Counted from the first letter of the stretch, positions 45,101 through 60,100 are shown. The stretch: DNA of 64,000 nucleotides from Cheilinus undulatus (GCF_018320785.1 NC_054868.1:46321874-46385873); one strand, 5' to 3'. The notes: generated by a model not told the origin, from the letters alone. Translations and numbers: made by a program.

Positions 45101-48100
45101 GTTGTCTGACAGCAAGATCCCTGGTTTGCTTCTCGGTCAGGGCCTTTCTGTGCAGAGTTTGCATGTTCTCCATGTGCATGCATTGATTCTCTCTGGTTAC
45201 TCCGGCTTCCTCCCACCACCAAAAACATGCTCATTAGTTAATTGGTGACTCTAAATTGGCTGTAGGTGTGAATGTGAATGTGAGTGTCCCTGGTTGTCTG
45301 TCTCTATATGTCAGCCTTGCAATTAACTGGCCACCAGTCCAGGGTGTACCCTGCCTCTCACCCAGTGACAGCTGGGATAGGCTTCAGCCCACCACAACCC
45401 CCCTCAACAGGATAAGTGGTATAGAAAATCGATGGATGGACATTCTTTGTGATTCCCTGGGATATCTAGTGGCACAAATAGAGTTTGCAACGCCACTTTC
45501 AGTTTCCTTTCCCCATTAGAATTTCATATTGATCCTTAGTACTTGAAGTCAAGCAGCAGGAGTTGAGTGTCACTGTGCAAATACAAAAGCCTTTTTTAAA
45601 GTGTAATAAATTTGCAAGAGCATACAAGTCCTGTTAATCATTCACCGGATAGATCACTAAAATGTGGGGCATACCATTGATGTATTATTTCACAAAATGC
45701 AATGTTGTCGAGTATGATTGTAGTTGCACGTTATTATGAAATCGTGCAGCACCAGTTATTATCTCTTTTGAGGATGTCGTTCATTTGGCTCACCTGTCCT
45801 ACTTTATACAGAGGGGGTTTCTGTGTTTCTTTGAAGTCTACCTTTATTGATTAAAACAGCCTTAGTAAAGTAAAGACCACAGAGTTGACTTATTTATGTT
45901 TTACATTTTCACAACAGCTGCCTGCCACTAGGAAACTTTTAGGGAACTTTTGTCATAGTAAGAGACAGGACAGCATGAGCTTTCTGCTTCATTCTGCCTC
46001 TTCTCAAATGCATCAGTTGTGTTTTCTATATGCTGTTTGTTTGATGCATTGTCTCTGAAAAGTCTTTTGCACTTCTGTTAGAAGATGTGATTTATTCTTT
46101 TGGTCAGGGTCAGGACAAATAAAGAATCAAGTAAATAACAATACTCTCCAGGTCTGTATTCCCTAACAAAAAGGGGCACTGGTGGCCTAGTGAACTTGCG
46201 TCCCTCGTGTACAAAAGCTGTTGTATTTAAAGCTACAGGCTTGGGGTCAGATCCGAATTGTAGCTTTTTCCATTATGTCATTCCCCACATTCTCTCTCCC
46301 CTATTTGGGACTATACAGAAATACTGTTTGTGGAAAAAAGACATATTTTAAAAACATCATATTGGGGATTTTATGTCTGATATTATTTATATTTATTATA
46401 TTATATTATATATATTTATCATTGGAATATTTTCTGTTCGTCTTTGTTAATAACAGTGAACTTAATATCTTTTTGTGTTTTAATGAAGATAAGTGATGCT
46501 TTAGGAAACACTAAACCTTCTTTTCACGAGCTATGTAATTTATTATAGAACAGAAAAACAATTAATTTAAAGAAAAGTCATTACTTCATTATGTCTGTTC
46601 TGTACAGCATTGTGCATGCTTGTAATTAGGTCTCTCACTATCCAGAGGAAATGCGTTGATTGAGCTTGAATGAGAGTTTAAACCATAATTGTATCCATAA
46701 ATGTTTCAATGAAGTAGTCAGATGAAGGATTAATTTCTTTTTTTGTTGAAATATCTTAATCCTCTTTCCATCTGTGTCTCTGTCTTCAGATGTATCCCAG
46801 ACTCTGAGGTCAGAGTTTGAAGTTACACCAGAGCTTCTCAAACAGACCATCAGCACGAGAAAACACAAACATCTAAACTCTGGGTCCAATGGTAAGAGAG
46901 CATGTCAGTTAAAGGGAGTCAGGACTACCTGATTTCTCCATTAGTCATGTAGACAACATTATCTGGTGTGCTTTATCGGTTAAAAGCCATAATCAGATTA
47001 TGAAAATTGGATGCACACTCCTGGCTTTTTGCCTGGTGATCTGTAATATTATTTAGCATATTTACAGTTTAATCTTGTTGCTTTTGCTCTATTATTACTG
47101 TGCGTGATTTAAGTATTGAGTACATAGAAATGACAAAGTATTCAGTGTCTATGAAAAGAGCAGAGGTGGGGTTGACAAGAATCTGTAGAAGCAGTATTAG
47201 AACAGATTTACTGCCACTGGAGATGACTGAAACAAGCTTACTACAAAGCTTAGAGACCAAACAATGCGAGCTGTTCTGTACATTATTGATGCAGAGAACT
47301 AATGCTGCTAATGAGTCAGGACTAACACACCCTGTGCTGCGTCAATGAGCTGAAAGGTGAGGGATCTACAAGGAAAGAAAAAACAGCCAGCAGCAGTTTT
47401 GCAGTCCTGTGTCATGTGTTTGTGGATAGAAATCCAACATGTAAACAAGATCTTTCTCCAATATGGCATAACTGAAGTGCATGTAATAAACATACTGATT
47501 ATCAGGGAACAGCCTGGATAATAAACATGACAGTTTGACTGCACCACCTTCAGCTGATTCAGAACTATGATGTAAAAAATGGAGCAGACTCTGTTTGACT
47601 ACCAGCGTGTGCCATCATCCCATTTATTTCTTTATGTTTCAGGCTTCTCTAACCATACAGGTGACTACAGAGAGAAGGAGGACATGTATGATGAGATTAT
47701 TCGACTTAAGAAGGTAAAGAGTTAATGAAATACATAAGAGTTTTCTAAAGGCCTTGAGCAATGTACTAAATATAAATCAGTCTCTTTAAGTCATCCTGTA
47801 TCTGACTCAGAATTTATTCTCTTGTTAGATGAAGGAAAAGGTTGAAACAGTGTGATATAATTTAGTCTTAGCTCTCTGACAATTATGAGTGGACAATACA
47901 TTGAGTTTTTAAGACATTTCAAAACAATCTAGAAATAGGTTACCACAATACTGTTTATATCAATGTAGTTCATGTTGATTTAAAAAAAATCTGACAGGAC
48001 TAATGCTCAGTTGAAAGATTGTTTGCAGTAAGAACAACTAACGGTGATGTGCTAATTGACCACAAGATAATTTGTCTGAAATGTTTAGTTCAAATGGGAA

Positions 48101-51100
48101 ATTATTATTGCATTTATTTGATTTAATTTTGGAGCATTCATAGTGAAAAGTTAAATGTTAGTGACACAATCGATTCAAAAAATAGAAGTCCTAAACATTC
48201 AGTATTGTATGCAAACTCCTGCACACTGTCCAGATTGCACAAATACATTGGCAACATTTGTAGAAATTAGTGGTGATGATGGGGGCTGGCCTACAGGACC
48301 TAAGCCTGCAGGTGGGAAACCTTTGCTTCATCCAAGTTCCACCCAATTTTTAAAAGTTGCCAACCTAATTATGTAATTCAGACAGTGCTCTCTCTTGGGA
48401 AAACACATGACTGAAGACCCTTATTTTTTATCTTTTGATACACTGATCATCAAATAATGAAGATTTCACAATTTGAAACACACAGAGTAAGAGTATGGAT
48501 ATTTTAAGTCAATGTTGCCACTTTTTTTTATGGCCAGGCCCACTAAGAATTTTCGTATGCACTATTAATATGCATACGAATTACTTTAATTCCTCTGCAC
48601 TGCAGCCTGTTGCTCCAGCTATGTCAAAGTTATATCTTAAAGTTCACGTAATGCAAAAATTATTTTATCAGGCTTTTCTAAAAAAATATGTTCCCCTGGC
48701 CTGTCCACAATCCCCCCAAGAATCAGAAAAATCCGACCCCTCTTTCTCCACCTTTGAGAAAATGTGTGCTGAAACAAGCCGTTTTCAGATTTTCCCCTCA
48801 TGGTGTCATGTTGGGAGTTAGCACCGCCCCCATGTTGGGTTGGCCCTCTCAGGAGAGCCACATCCATTAAGCCACATCCATTTCCTGAGAGGGGCGGAGT
48901 CAGACAGCTCAGTAACATTTAAAGCTACAGACACAGAAACAGCCCATTCTGAGAAGGGCTGAAACAGAGGTTTTTTTTAGACATACAAGAATCCAATAGT
49001 GGAGTGTTTTTTCCAGCAACAGACTTCACAGGCATGTTTTGAGGACCTCTGAGACAAATATAAACTTGTCTTAAAAGGGTAAAATATGTGCCCTTTAAGG
49101 TGTAAAGTCCACACTGCAATCCAATCCTACATTGAACTTGTTAAGTTGTGACTGAAGTTGTGTCATTGTTTGGTTGCATCATAGAAACATCAGGTTTATG
49201 TGGAGAAGTAGAGGTTAACGTCCAAACCAGCCAAAACTATGTTGCAGATTTTCACTTCATTTTATCAATAAATAAAAAGTATGTTTAATGCAGAATTATT
49301 TACACTGCTGCCTCTCGTGTCTCTAAACAGGCTAACTGCTGAAAATAACTTTGGCCAACTGACTTTAATTCTCAGAAAATACCAAAGGTGTGTGCAAAAT
49401 ATAACAATGTATTTTGATCAGATGATGGCTAAAGCCTACAGCCAAAAACAAGAGCCAGTATAGAATAACAAGAGTGAGAGTGAGTGTTGAAATTGTCAGT
49501 AGCTAGAGACATTTTAGTGGTACATTATTGCTGAGGATATGTCTGCTTGTGCAAAACAAAAGTGTAGTGGAGAACACACTGCTGACACCAAACAGCAGAT
49601 AAAGCCCTCTGCTCCTCAGCATTCTCCCAGTTATGCCACCTTGTAAAATCATCACAAAGACAGCCATATTTTACAGAGGACTTTTCACCTACTAGGAGGT
49701 AGGTGTGAGATTTTAGTCACAGCTTAAGCCCACAAAAAAGCTGTTTCAGCTCGTGTAACACTTTAAATGTCAGTAGAGCGTAAACTCTGGCATAAGTAAG
49801 AACTGTAGTTTAAACTAAGTTTGAAGTTTTGCAGAGCTCATGCAAGCCACAGCTGATGTGTGAGAAATCACTTGTGCTTCTCTCTGCAGAGTCTCCATGC
49901 ACAGAAGTCAGACAACCAGCAAATGAAAGCCAAACTACGCCGCTTGGAAGAGGATAACGCTAAAAGAGAGAAACAGATAGAAGAACTGTTGGATCCCACT
50001 AAAGTATGATCTCCGAGTTGCTCAGTTTGATGTCAGAAGATTATTTAAATGACAGAATCTTTAAAAATCTTTCTTTATCTTAACAGGGGCCTGACTATAC
50101 TCGCAGTTTTGTGGATAAGAAAAAAGAGGGGAGTGTGGTGAGTGTATCCAGACTGTTGATAAATTTAGTAGAGAAGCTTTTGGCTTGAACTATTGAGTGG
50201 ATTTTAATTTTCTATGCTCCAAGGTTGTCAACGGTCTCAAACAGAGAATCCTGAAGCTGGAGCAGCAGTGTCGAGAGAAAGAAAATGCCCTGAGGTAAGA
50301 CAGCTTCATGTCTTTTTAATAATCATTTTTTCTTTCTTATGTGTTTTTCAGTCTAATGATCAGCTTATGTGCTTTTTCCAGTAAACTGCAGAGTGATCTG
50401 AGGACCACCAACCTGGAGGAGCTGAAGATCACAGTAGAAACTTACTTTGAAGAGGTAACGTGTTTGCCTCAGGATGCAGACTTTCTTAATTGTGCTATTA
50501 TTTTTTCTTGAAGGTTACTGCAAGTAAATGTTTTTTGTTGATGCATGAGAATTAGGAACTTCTCGGAAAATCAAGTTGTTGATAGATATTTGGAGGTTTT
50601 CCTCAACAGCTCTGTCTTCCTATTACAAACCGTGTTATTGTCACTTTATCTTCGGATACTGAGTGTGATCTCAGCTACAAAAAAAGAACTATCACCTTAC
50701 TTGTAAAGTTTATGTTCTGTGTTTTTTAGATCAAAAGGCTGAGGATTCTTCTCGAAGCTGCAGAGAAAAGGTCTGCATCCACTGATCTATTCTGACCTCT
50801 TTCTTTATTAAGAAGGCTTTTTGTCTAAGACTGAGCAACACTTTTCAATCCCACTAAGAGCTTCTCCCAGTATAATGAAACAAAGTCCAGATATAGAGAA
50901 TACAGGAGTTTTAATGAAATCCCAAGCAACATACAGTGACCCTTAATAAACTTTTCAAGGATTTTCTTGCTGTTTCTGTAACTTTTTACCAGGCTTTAAG
51001 AAAGGATTGTAATTGTTGTCTTCGCATTTATTTTCTCCTCAAATCCTTACTGCCCCTCTCTTTCTTTCCACAGTAACCGAGCAGAGAGTAAATGTTCTCA

Positions 51101-54100
51101 GAGGCAGCAGAGAGCTTTGAGCTCCACGGTTCACCGTCTGTCCGAGGACCTGAAGCAGCTGCAGCAGGAGAACTCAGCACTCCGAGAGGAGCTCAACACT
51201 GACAGTCCTGCAGGAGGAGTCAAAGGTCTTTACTTGCGCAAGAAAACCACAGTCACTCAAACTTTGTTGGTTTATGATTCCCTCCCCTGCTGTTGGTAAT
51301 GTTACAGAAGGAGTACAGTGCATATTCGAAAGTCATTATTCATAATTAAAAGCATAGCTATGGCTAGCCTGGTGGTTACAGTGCTGTGAAAAGTATTTCC
51401 CCCTCTTCCTGGTTTCTAATTTTTTGCATATTTGGTGCACTTAGATGTTTCACATTTTTTAAAGACAACCCAATAAGTAAAGAATGTAGTTTTTAAAGGA
51501 TGATTTTATTTATTTTGAGAAAAATGATCTTAACCTACCTGGTACTATGTGAAAAGCACCCCCCCCCCTTTAAATCATGCATTAGCTGTGATTTACCACA
51601 TTTTTTGGAAAGCTGAGCTCTATTTCACTAACCTCAGCCAGACTTAATTGCTGCCAGATCTGTTGAATCAGGAAATCTCTTAATTAGAACCTGTCTGACA
51701 AACTGAAGTAGACTACAAGATCTCAAAAACAACACATTATGCCACAATCAAGAAATTCAAGAACAGATGAGAAACAAAGTCAGTGACGTCTATCAGTCTG
51801 AAAGGGTTACAAAGCCATTTCTAAGGCTTTGGGACTCCAGTAAACCACAGTGAGAGCCATTAGCCACAAATGGAGGAAACTGAGTACAGATATAAAGCTT
51901 CCCAGGAGAGGCTGACCTACCAAAATTACTCCAAAGGGCATTGACGACCCATCCAGGAGGTCACAAAAGAACCCATAACAACATCTAAAGATCTGCAGGC
52001 CCTTAACTTGACTCAGTTAAGGTCAGTATTTATGATTCAACAATAAGAAAGAGACCTTAAAAAGGCCATTCATGCTAGAAAACCCTCCAATGTGGCTGAA
52101 TTAAAACATTTCTGCAAAGAAGAGTGGGGAAAAATTTCCATCGTGATGTGAAAGATTCATTGCTATTAATTACAAATGCTTGCAGTTGTTACTGCACAAC
52201 AGTTATCAGGTTTAGGGGGCAATTACTTTTTTCACATAGGGCCTTTGACCACAAGAAGCACAAACTACATCAAGAGATTACAGCTGTGAAAAATGATTGA
52301 AAAAAGTCACAAAAAAGGACACTTTGCATTTTATTAGAAAACATACATGTTCCAGTAAAAGAAAAATACACAGTGTAGGTAATGTCTCAAGATGTTAATG
52401 GCTCAATGTAGATAAATATACGCGGTGCATAAATGAATATACAAATGTGTGTAGAAATGTAAGCGCATGTAGCAATTAATACCAGTCTTTCCAAGGCAAA
52501 ATTTGAATGGAATGGTTTTCAAAATTCAAAATTTGGATGTTCTACTGAAGAAACACATTGTTTGTATTCCATCTATGCTGTATTGCTCATGCAAATCATT
52601 TGTGTTTGTGTGTGCATGTATTTGTGGTTGTTTCTGTCCCAGGTTACAGAGAGTGGAGTAAACAGAGACTGCTGAGGCGTCTGTTGGAAGTCGAGAAGGT
52701 GAGCTTTAACTGTGTCTAGTTGTTGGTGTGAATGTGAGCAGTCACGTGTGTTAAATGATGTTTTAACATGGACTGAAGCTCCATCACAGACTGACTCCTC
52801 TCTCCTCCAATCAGAGGCTGGAGGACAGCAAAAGACACCCCCAGTCTCCCAAGAGCCACAGCCGATTGGATCAGGAGGTGCAGGCCACGCCGGAGGAGAT
52901 TCTGGGGTTTACCATAGCAACAGAGGCAGTGGTTTCCGTGGGAATAATGACTGAGGAATGGGAGGAGGTTTCTTATCTGAGAGAACGCCTCAGCCAATTG
53001 GAGAAGGAGAGGGCGGATCTTGAAGAGAAACTGTCAAATAAAGAGTAAGTGAGAAGCAAACTCTTAAAGGTCTCCTTTAGATTTACACTTATGTGCTTAT
53101 GCATGATTCCAGCCATTATATATTCTTTAAATTCATGATATGTACACTTCTGTGAGGGAAAACAAGAAAATGATGTACAAGACTCTACATGGAGCCATAG
53201 CTTTGATTGAAATGAGAGGCTGGTGCCATAAAGTAGCTGAAATTGCTCTAGCGTTTTTGTTTTCAGTGATGAGTTAAAAGGGCTGAGGACAGAAAGAGAA
53301 GAACTGGAGAAAGAAACTGATCGATGGAAAGATGAAGAGACCAAGGAACGGGACAAAGAAAGACAGCAGCAAAAGTATGTCAAAGTTCTGATGTGTCAGT
53401 CTTGTCTTATTTCACACTGTGTTATAAATTATTATGCAAATACGATTCCAATTAAACAATCATTTTATTTTTTCAGTTAGCTTTTAATTGTGCTGCTTCT
53501 CCTGTCAGTCTCCACCACTGAAATGAATCTCAGACAGGTTTAGTAATTACTTTGCCAGGTGAGCCTAATGAAAGGGAAACCTCTTAAGGAGGTTGTTTCA
53601 CATTATCTAGCAAGTAACCGGCTTTATTCAATATGTGGAAAAGAAATATCTTTTTGCAGAAGAAAAGTGTGAAATAGTGCAGTATCAAGGTATGAAAACA
53701 CTGGATATTTCACGAAAAATTAGGAGAGATCATCACACTGTAAAAAGATTTGTGTGTGATTCAGAGCCAGGTATAAATGGACTGGATAATGGAGCAGGTA
53801 TTAGGGTAGCAGGGGCAGCAAACTGTGGATGTCCCTACTGATGATGCTGTGATCCATGTGGAGACTGTAGATGTTCCTGTGGGGGCTCTTAACTTGCTGA
53901 GTGAGGAGGCTGAAGCGTTAGGAATGTATGTTTCCCTGGCCAAAACAAAGATCCAGGCATTTGGGGATGTCTTGGATGCGGTCATTGTATCTGTGCCTGT
54001 CAGTGGTGGGAATGTGGAAGTTGTAGAGCCCGGCTGATGAGGCTGAGATAAATTTAGACTTGTGCATGGGGCGATGGGTTCTCTGAGCAAGACAGTGTGG

Positions 54101-57100
54101 CCTTTCTGTTATCTGAGCATATGGATGGAAGTCAGTCTTTCGTACCTTGGTTCTCCGGTCCAAATATACTCTTGTGTGGCCTGGATGTTGACTGATGGCC
54201 AGAGGTGCTGACTGGACTCCTTTGTGACAACTTTCCTTTGGCAGATCATTGGGTATCATTGGTAAGATTGTGTGTCTAATGCAGCCATGCTCAGGAGGGC
54301 AAAGATGGGAAGGGTCAGCTGCCTGATACGGGAATGCCAGCTGCGCTTTTACAGGCACTCTCAAGCCTGATCCAGCTCACCGTATACTGGGTGCCCAGGA
54401 CCCGGTGGACTGGTCCAAGTGCCAGGGGTTGACCACATGTGTTGTGGAGGGGGCAGCTGGGAAGATACCTGGAGAGATGGGGTATGGGTCTGGCGCAGGC
54501 CTGGATGATAGCCATCAGGACGACAGAGCAGAGCAGTACAGGACCAAGGTTGACCTGGCTAAGTGCTGAACTTGCATATGCTTCCCTTCCTGATCTGACC
54601 TTTAAGTCATGTTTTTTCTGAGGTACAGGCAACAATTAAGCAGATTGGGATACAATTGTCAAGAAGGCAGGGGATAGAAAGAATTTACCATGAAGAAAAT
54701 AGATAGCTATGATTGTCAGGAGTAGTTTTCCTCAAATTTGTGTGATTGTGAAGATCATACAAAGTGAGCCTTGGCTAAGAACATGTATTTGGATTATTCA
54801 CAATAAATAACAAAGCTGCTATATTTAAGGGGTTGTCTTTACAATTACTCTGCAAATAAATGCATGCAAATGCAATTTGTTTAATTGGATCAATCTGGTC
54901 AACAAGGCTGAAGGTTATTAGCCTAGAAAAGGTTTTGTTGCTGAAGCAAACCCACAAGATGTGAAAAAATCTAATCTGATCCATGTTTGTGAAAAAGGGA
55001 GCAAATCTGTGAAACTCTGTAAATAAATGTATATTAAACTGATGTCTCCATGCTGGCATGGTGGGTGGTGAGAGCTGGCATGGAGGGGGGTGGCTCTGGG
55101 ACGCTGGAGATCACTGTTTAGCCCTCTGGAGGTGTTGTGGGACTAACTGGACAAAACACTGATGAAGGAGGGTTCCCACTTGACAACCCTGGTGAAATGC
55201 AGGTTTCTTACTACCCATGGGTCTGCATGGTTGACTTGTGGAGGCAAATAGTAATGGATTAGGGATTTCTTCACTGAGCGCTGATCTTCTTTATAGGGCA
55301 CAAGTATCTTGTTTTTTTATTCAGAAACTCAATACAAAAGCCATTAGTAAAGACAGCTTAGGCTAGCTAAATGTTGAAACACTTTGGCTGCTAATTTTGT
55401 TTTGTTGCTTCATGTTTTGATTTCTGTTTTTGTGTTTCCCAGAGAAGAGCTGAAACAGTTGTGGGAGAGGATCCAAACCCTTGAGGAAAGAAATAAAGCT
55501 GCAGAAGCTGAGCTCTTGTCTCTCTCTGCCACATCACCAGAAAACAATAAAGATAAAGATGGCAGTCAGGCTGATTCAGGTCTGGTGGCTGAAGAGGATA
55601 GGAACACCAGAGGTAAAGAAGAGACAGAGGGTCAAGAAGAAGAAGAATCGGCTGTAGAGGAAGAGAAGAGACAGAAAGCAGCGCTGGTCATCCAGGCGAA
55701 CTGGAAGGAGCACAGGAGAAGGGTGAGTAACACAGCACAAGCATGTAGAAAAAATATGTGTGAGAGGAACATTATATAAAAATGTAAGGACTAATACATT
55801 ACCCTTTATATCTGCATCTCTCTACTTCTGTCTTCAGGACATTGTGATGTTGCAATCAGCGATAAGAAGCCACCTCTTCAGAGAGGCACAGCTCAAGAAC
55901 CTGCTGAAAGATGCCCAGAAAAAGGTTTCGCCCACACACAAACACTTCCTTACATTCTTAGTCACTCTTTGTGTATTTTTAAATCAGCAAGACTCCTGCT
56001 ACACATCACAGCATGTACTAACGTCATGCAAGCGTCAGATATCACTTTGCATCGTGCTGAACCTCGCTGTTCACACAGCACCCGTAATATTCAACGCCTT
56101 TCCCTGAAACTTTCAGTTTTCCCCTCATCTTTTTTTAGTTTAAATGTGAAGAAAAGGAAGTGAGTGTGGTGCTTTATATTGATGAGGGATGGGATTATCA
56201 GCTCTTTTAGAGATCTGGATCATTTGGCTTAGTTCAGCAAGAAGATCCAGCTCTCCATTTGGTACCATGTTAGCTTCATTAAGTCAGCCAAATGTATTGA
56301 CATATGATTAATATTTGTGCAGGTACTTTTACTCCAGACTTGCTTAAATTTCAAGCTCTATTTACTGAGCCACAGTTGCCCCAAATATACATAGTAACTA
56401 GAAAGCCAAGCCATTGCAATTGATTTTTTTCTGTTGATAATAATTTCAGTGGTAGCAGCTTCTAGCTGAAATCTGCAGGTAAAAGTGGGCTCCACCAATC
56501 AGACATGTCTCTGTGACACTCTAGAATTGTGGGTAGTGTATTTCTTGACCAAGAGGTTGCAAATGAGCCATGCTTTTCTTAAATTAGGTCAGTGTCATAC
56601 AAATTAATGTCCTTTACAGAAACATATACCATCATTTCATGCTCAAGTAGTTCGTGGTAAATTTACATCGGATATTGATGACATAAGTGCTAATAGTCAA
56701 ATCTGCAGAGGCAGCAGGTTGATGCACTTCAGCTGAAATGCTGGGGCTTAGTTAATCTTTAAGTCGTTGGTTTCCAACCTGGGGTCTAGGACCCCCTTTG
56801 GGGGATGCCAGGGATTTCTGGGGGGGGGCGTGAGGCTCTGTCTGCTTTGAGGTTGTCACATTAGGTGCACTCATACTAACTAAAATCATTTTAAAACATT
56901 TTTGGATAGTTCATGCATAGGTCTCTACGTATGAAGACTTTTGCACTGGGCTATTTTGTTTGGATTTGATCAATAAAAACTCTGAAATGTAATGTGAATT
57001 TTTGACAGCTATTTACAATCTTTTGTCTGTGTGGGTCCTAGGAGGCCCTCAGCTGCTCTACAATACAAGTAAGGGGGCTCAAGGGATAAAAAGGTTTGGA

Positions 57101-60100
57101 ACCACTGCTTTAAGTAGTCCAAGTATCATAAGCACCCATACACCCAGTTGGAAAGATGTCTTGGTATTTTGGGACTCTATTGCCTTAAGCCTTTACCAGA
57201 TAACCTACTCATATCCACAGTGCCAATCACATCATCTATCGCTAAAGCTTCTATGCCACAGTGCCAGGATTTTTATAAAAACAAATGTATGATTTAATTG
57301 GTAGATACAGCCTATGCATGCTATGTCATGGAAAGCTGCATCGCATTGTCAAGAAGCTTTAAGAAAAAAAAGATGTGTTTAAAAAGTAATTCTTAAACAA
57401 ACTGACGTTAAGCATTATTGCTGTGCAGAAATTAACAAAAATTGCTGATCAGTTAATACCACTAGGTGGCTCTAAGGAGCGATTTCTCTCACTCCACTGG
57501 AATCACCATCTGCATCTGGCTTTTCCTATGTTTTTGTGTCAGTCATCCAACATCGCCTTAACTGTTGTATTCCTCTTCTTCATCCTTTGCTCTCTTTCTC
57601 CCTTCTTCTCTTTTTAGGCTGAAGAAGCACTAAGCTGCGGTGATGTTAAATCCTACACAGAAGGAGAGCCTGATGCAGTTGCCTTAACATTAATACAGTC
57701 AGCATTCAGGGGACACCTGGTGCGCCACAAGTTTGCAACAGAAAGGTGACTCATGTTTCTGCAGAAAAATGTTTAAAAAGACCAAATCCTGTCAAACATG
57801 CAGTCCATTTACAGCATCACGTATTTGGTCTGTATTTCTGTGTTTGTGGTTTAGCTCTGGATTCTCTGTGCCTCCCCTGATGGGTAATGATCTACCACGG
57901 CTGGTACCGAGAAGAGCTCGGTCAGCACATAAACCAAGCAGAGCAGGTGAGGTTCACAGGATTGTTGTCATTAATATGTAAGGAGACCAGAACCAAGTTA
58001 CAAAAGAAACAGTTTGACTAACCATATTGTGTTTTCTCTACAAAGACATTCAAAAACCACTTTCTTTAACCCAGTTCTTACCCCTACGAAATCCTATATA
58101 CACTAGCTGCCCATTTATTTTAAAAGCATTTAATATTGTAAGCTCAAGCATTTTTATGGTTTTGCCTCAACTCTTTCTTTGGGTTTAAAGGGCTAATGTT
58201 TAATGGAAACATTCATTAGCATTTATGGCTGTGCAGTGCTATGCTTAAGTATTCACACTCCGTAGTTCTTTTGCATTTTTATGCTGTAAAGACCTGGAAT
58301 ACAAATAGCCTTATTCTTGCTTTTAATGCCTCGTTAACAAACAAAAGCAGTGCAAAAAACAGACATATATTGGATGCACAAGTTACCTTAAAGCTGTTGG
58401 ATGCAACCCACTTTGTAAACGTGTGTTGCTTTCACAGCAATAAGCACTTGGAGCTTTGTTATTTGAAATTTAGATTATGTATGAACAACTTCATGTAATG
58501 ATCCCATCCTACTGGGGATATATTATGTTCATATTCAACATGCTTACTAAAAAAATCCAACTTATTTTGCTGTTTTTTTATCAGACGGTTTTATTAAAAT
58601 GTCAAATAACAATTGCAATGATATACTGACATAATAATTAAAGCTTTGATTTATGTGGCACCTTTCATGGGACTTAAGGGTTCCTTTAAAAATGGATGCA
58701 AAATCACAGTTCAAAGGCAAACACAAAATGACTCAGTGACAAGTTATGAGTCATTTGGCGGATATTTAGGAGAAATTGTAGGCTGTGATTTAAGGAGATT
58801 TTAAAACATTTCCAAAGGGGGAGCATTGCCGATTTATGTGGAGATGTCTTCAGGTTGTTCTCCAAATTTTACACTTAGACTCAAACCATGTTGAAAATGT
58901 AGTTCTTCAAGGTTAATGACAGTTTTACTCTTGTTTATCTAGGTTTAATATCTCATTTGATTATGCGTCTCTAATTGAGTGCCCTTCTTCTTTTATATTA
59001 CTCGCTTAAATTTTGCAAAAAGAAAAAAAAACATGATAATGCATTTTGCCAAACTTTAAAAATCATTATTTATGTTTTAAGAGTCTGGCAGACATGGATG
59101 TAAACAACAAACAGATTTTTACAGGGCTCCAGGGTTAATGATAGTAGGATTTTTTTAGACTAGAGGGGTTGTTGGCTAAGTGACTTATTGTGCCAGTCTA
59201 ACAAGGTCCAGGCTTGATGTTTGTTGGATTTACAATACGTTGGCATCGCCCTGCTTTCAACGACCAAATCACTCATCATGTCCTCCCTGACGCCTTTATG
59301 AGCACTGATGGATGATGCTGGCACACCGATCTAATTCCTGGATGCCCGTCTGCTCTGCAGCAGGCAGAGCTTGTGACAGTGTCGTCTCAGAGACTGATGA
59401 GGACACTCAGCAGCCCTTTGGACCAATAATGTCACTCCTCACCTCACATGACCCCTGAAGATCTGAAGTTTCTGCTGGTCAGGAGCTCTGTTCTCAACTT
59501 CTGCTTCACCGAAACAACCCTATTAGGCTCCAACACGTTCCCCTCAGCTCTCCCCTCTATCTTCCTGACTTTCTAATAAGTTGACAGCAGTTGGTGCATG
59601 GAGTGGATCAGCAGTGTCAGCGTTATTTTTCTAGAATGCTTACAAGACTGACCCTGCATTTGATGTACACTGGGTTCACTGAGACGTCTCAGACTGCAGA
59701 ATTTTGAGTTTGCTTTCTTCATCTTTTTTGTCTTAAAGGGTTTTGCAAGAAAGAAATGTTTTTGTTGTAATTTTGGTTGAAAATGTGCATCTTTTACACG
59801 ATATAGTGTTTTTAAGTGTAGTGTAGAGTCAGAAAACTTGAATTAAAATATGAAATGTCAAGATTATTTTAACTGCATCATCTAGATATATAATATAGAG
59901 GGTGTTTCATAACTCTGACATAATAGATGATGACTAAATTTGTTGTGTTGCTGCCAAGGTGATGCATCGCTCTCTAAAGGTGATGAGAAGCAGGGTGACA
60001 CAGAGGACCCTTTGCTTGTCTTCAGCACTGACTCCTCCAGGAAGACACCCATAACAGGTAAGAGAGAGTAGCACAGAAGCCCTTTGGTCAGTCTATTCCT

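Larger units (their letters stand above)
44618..46789 (+). other. iqce: iqce intron 4
   Basis: 2.2 kb holding the full-length dispersed repeat 45069-45439 and a SINE copy at about 46172-46330. AT-rich near 46380-46420; otherwise nothing recognised. Confidence 0.8.

Noticed and set aside
52716..53383. Minus-strand frames of 93 and 136 codons
   Set aside because: Antisense of iqce exons 14 and 15, which have consensus splice sites and the coiled-coil frame.
54315..54635. 106-codon minus-strand frame within iqce intron 15
   Set aside because: Antisense of decayed LINE C-terminal sequence on the plus strand.
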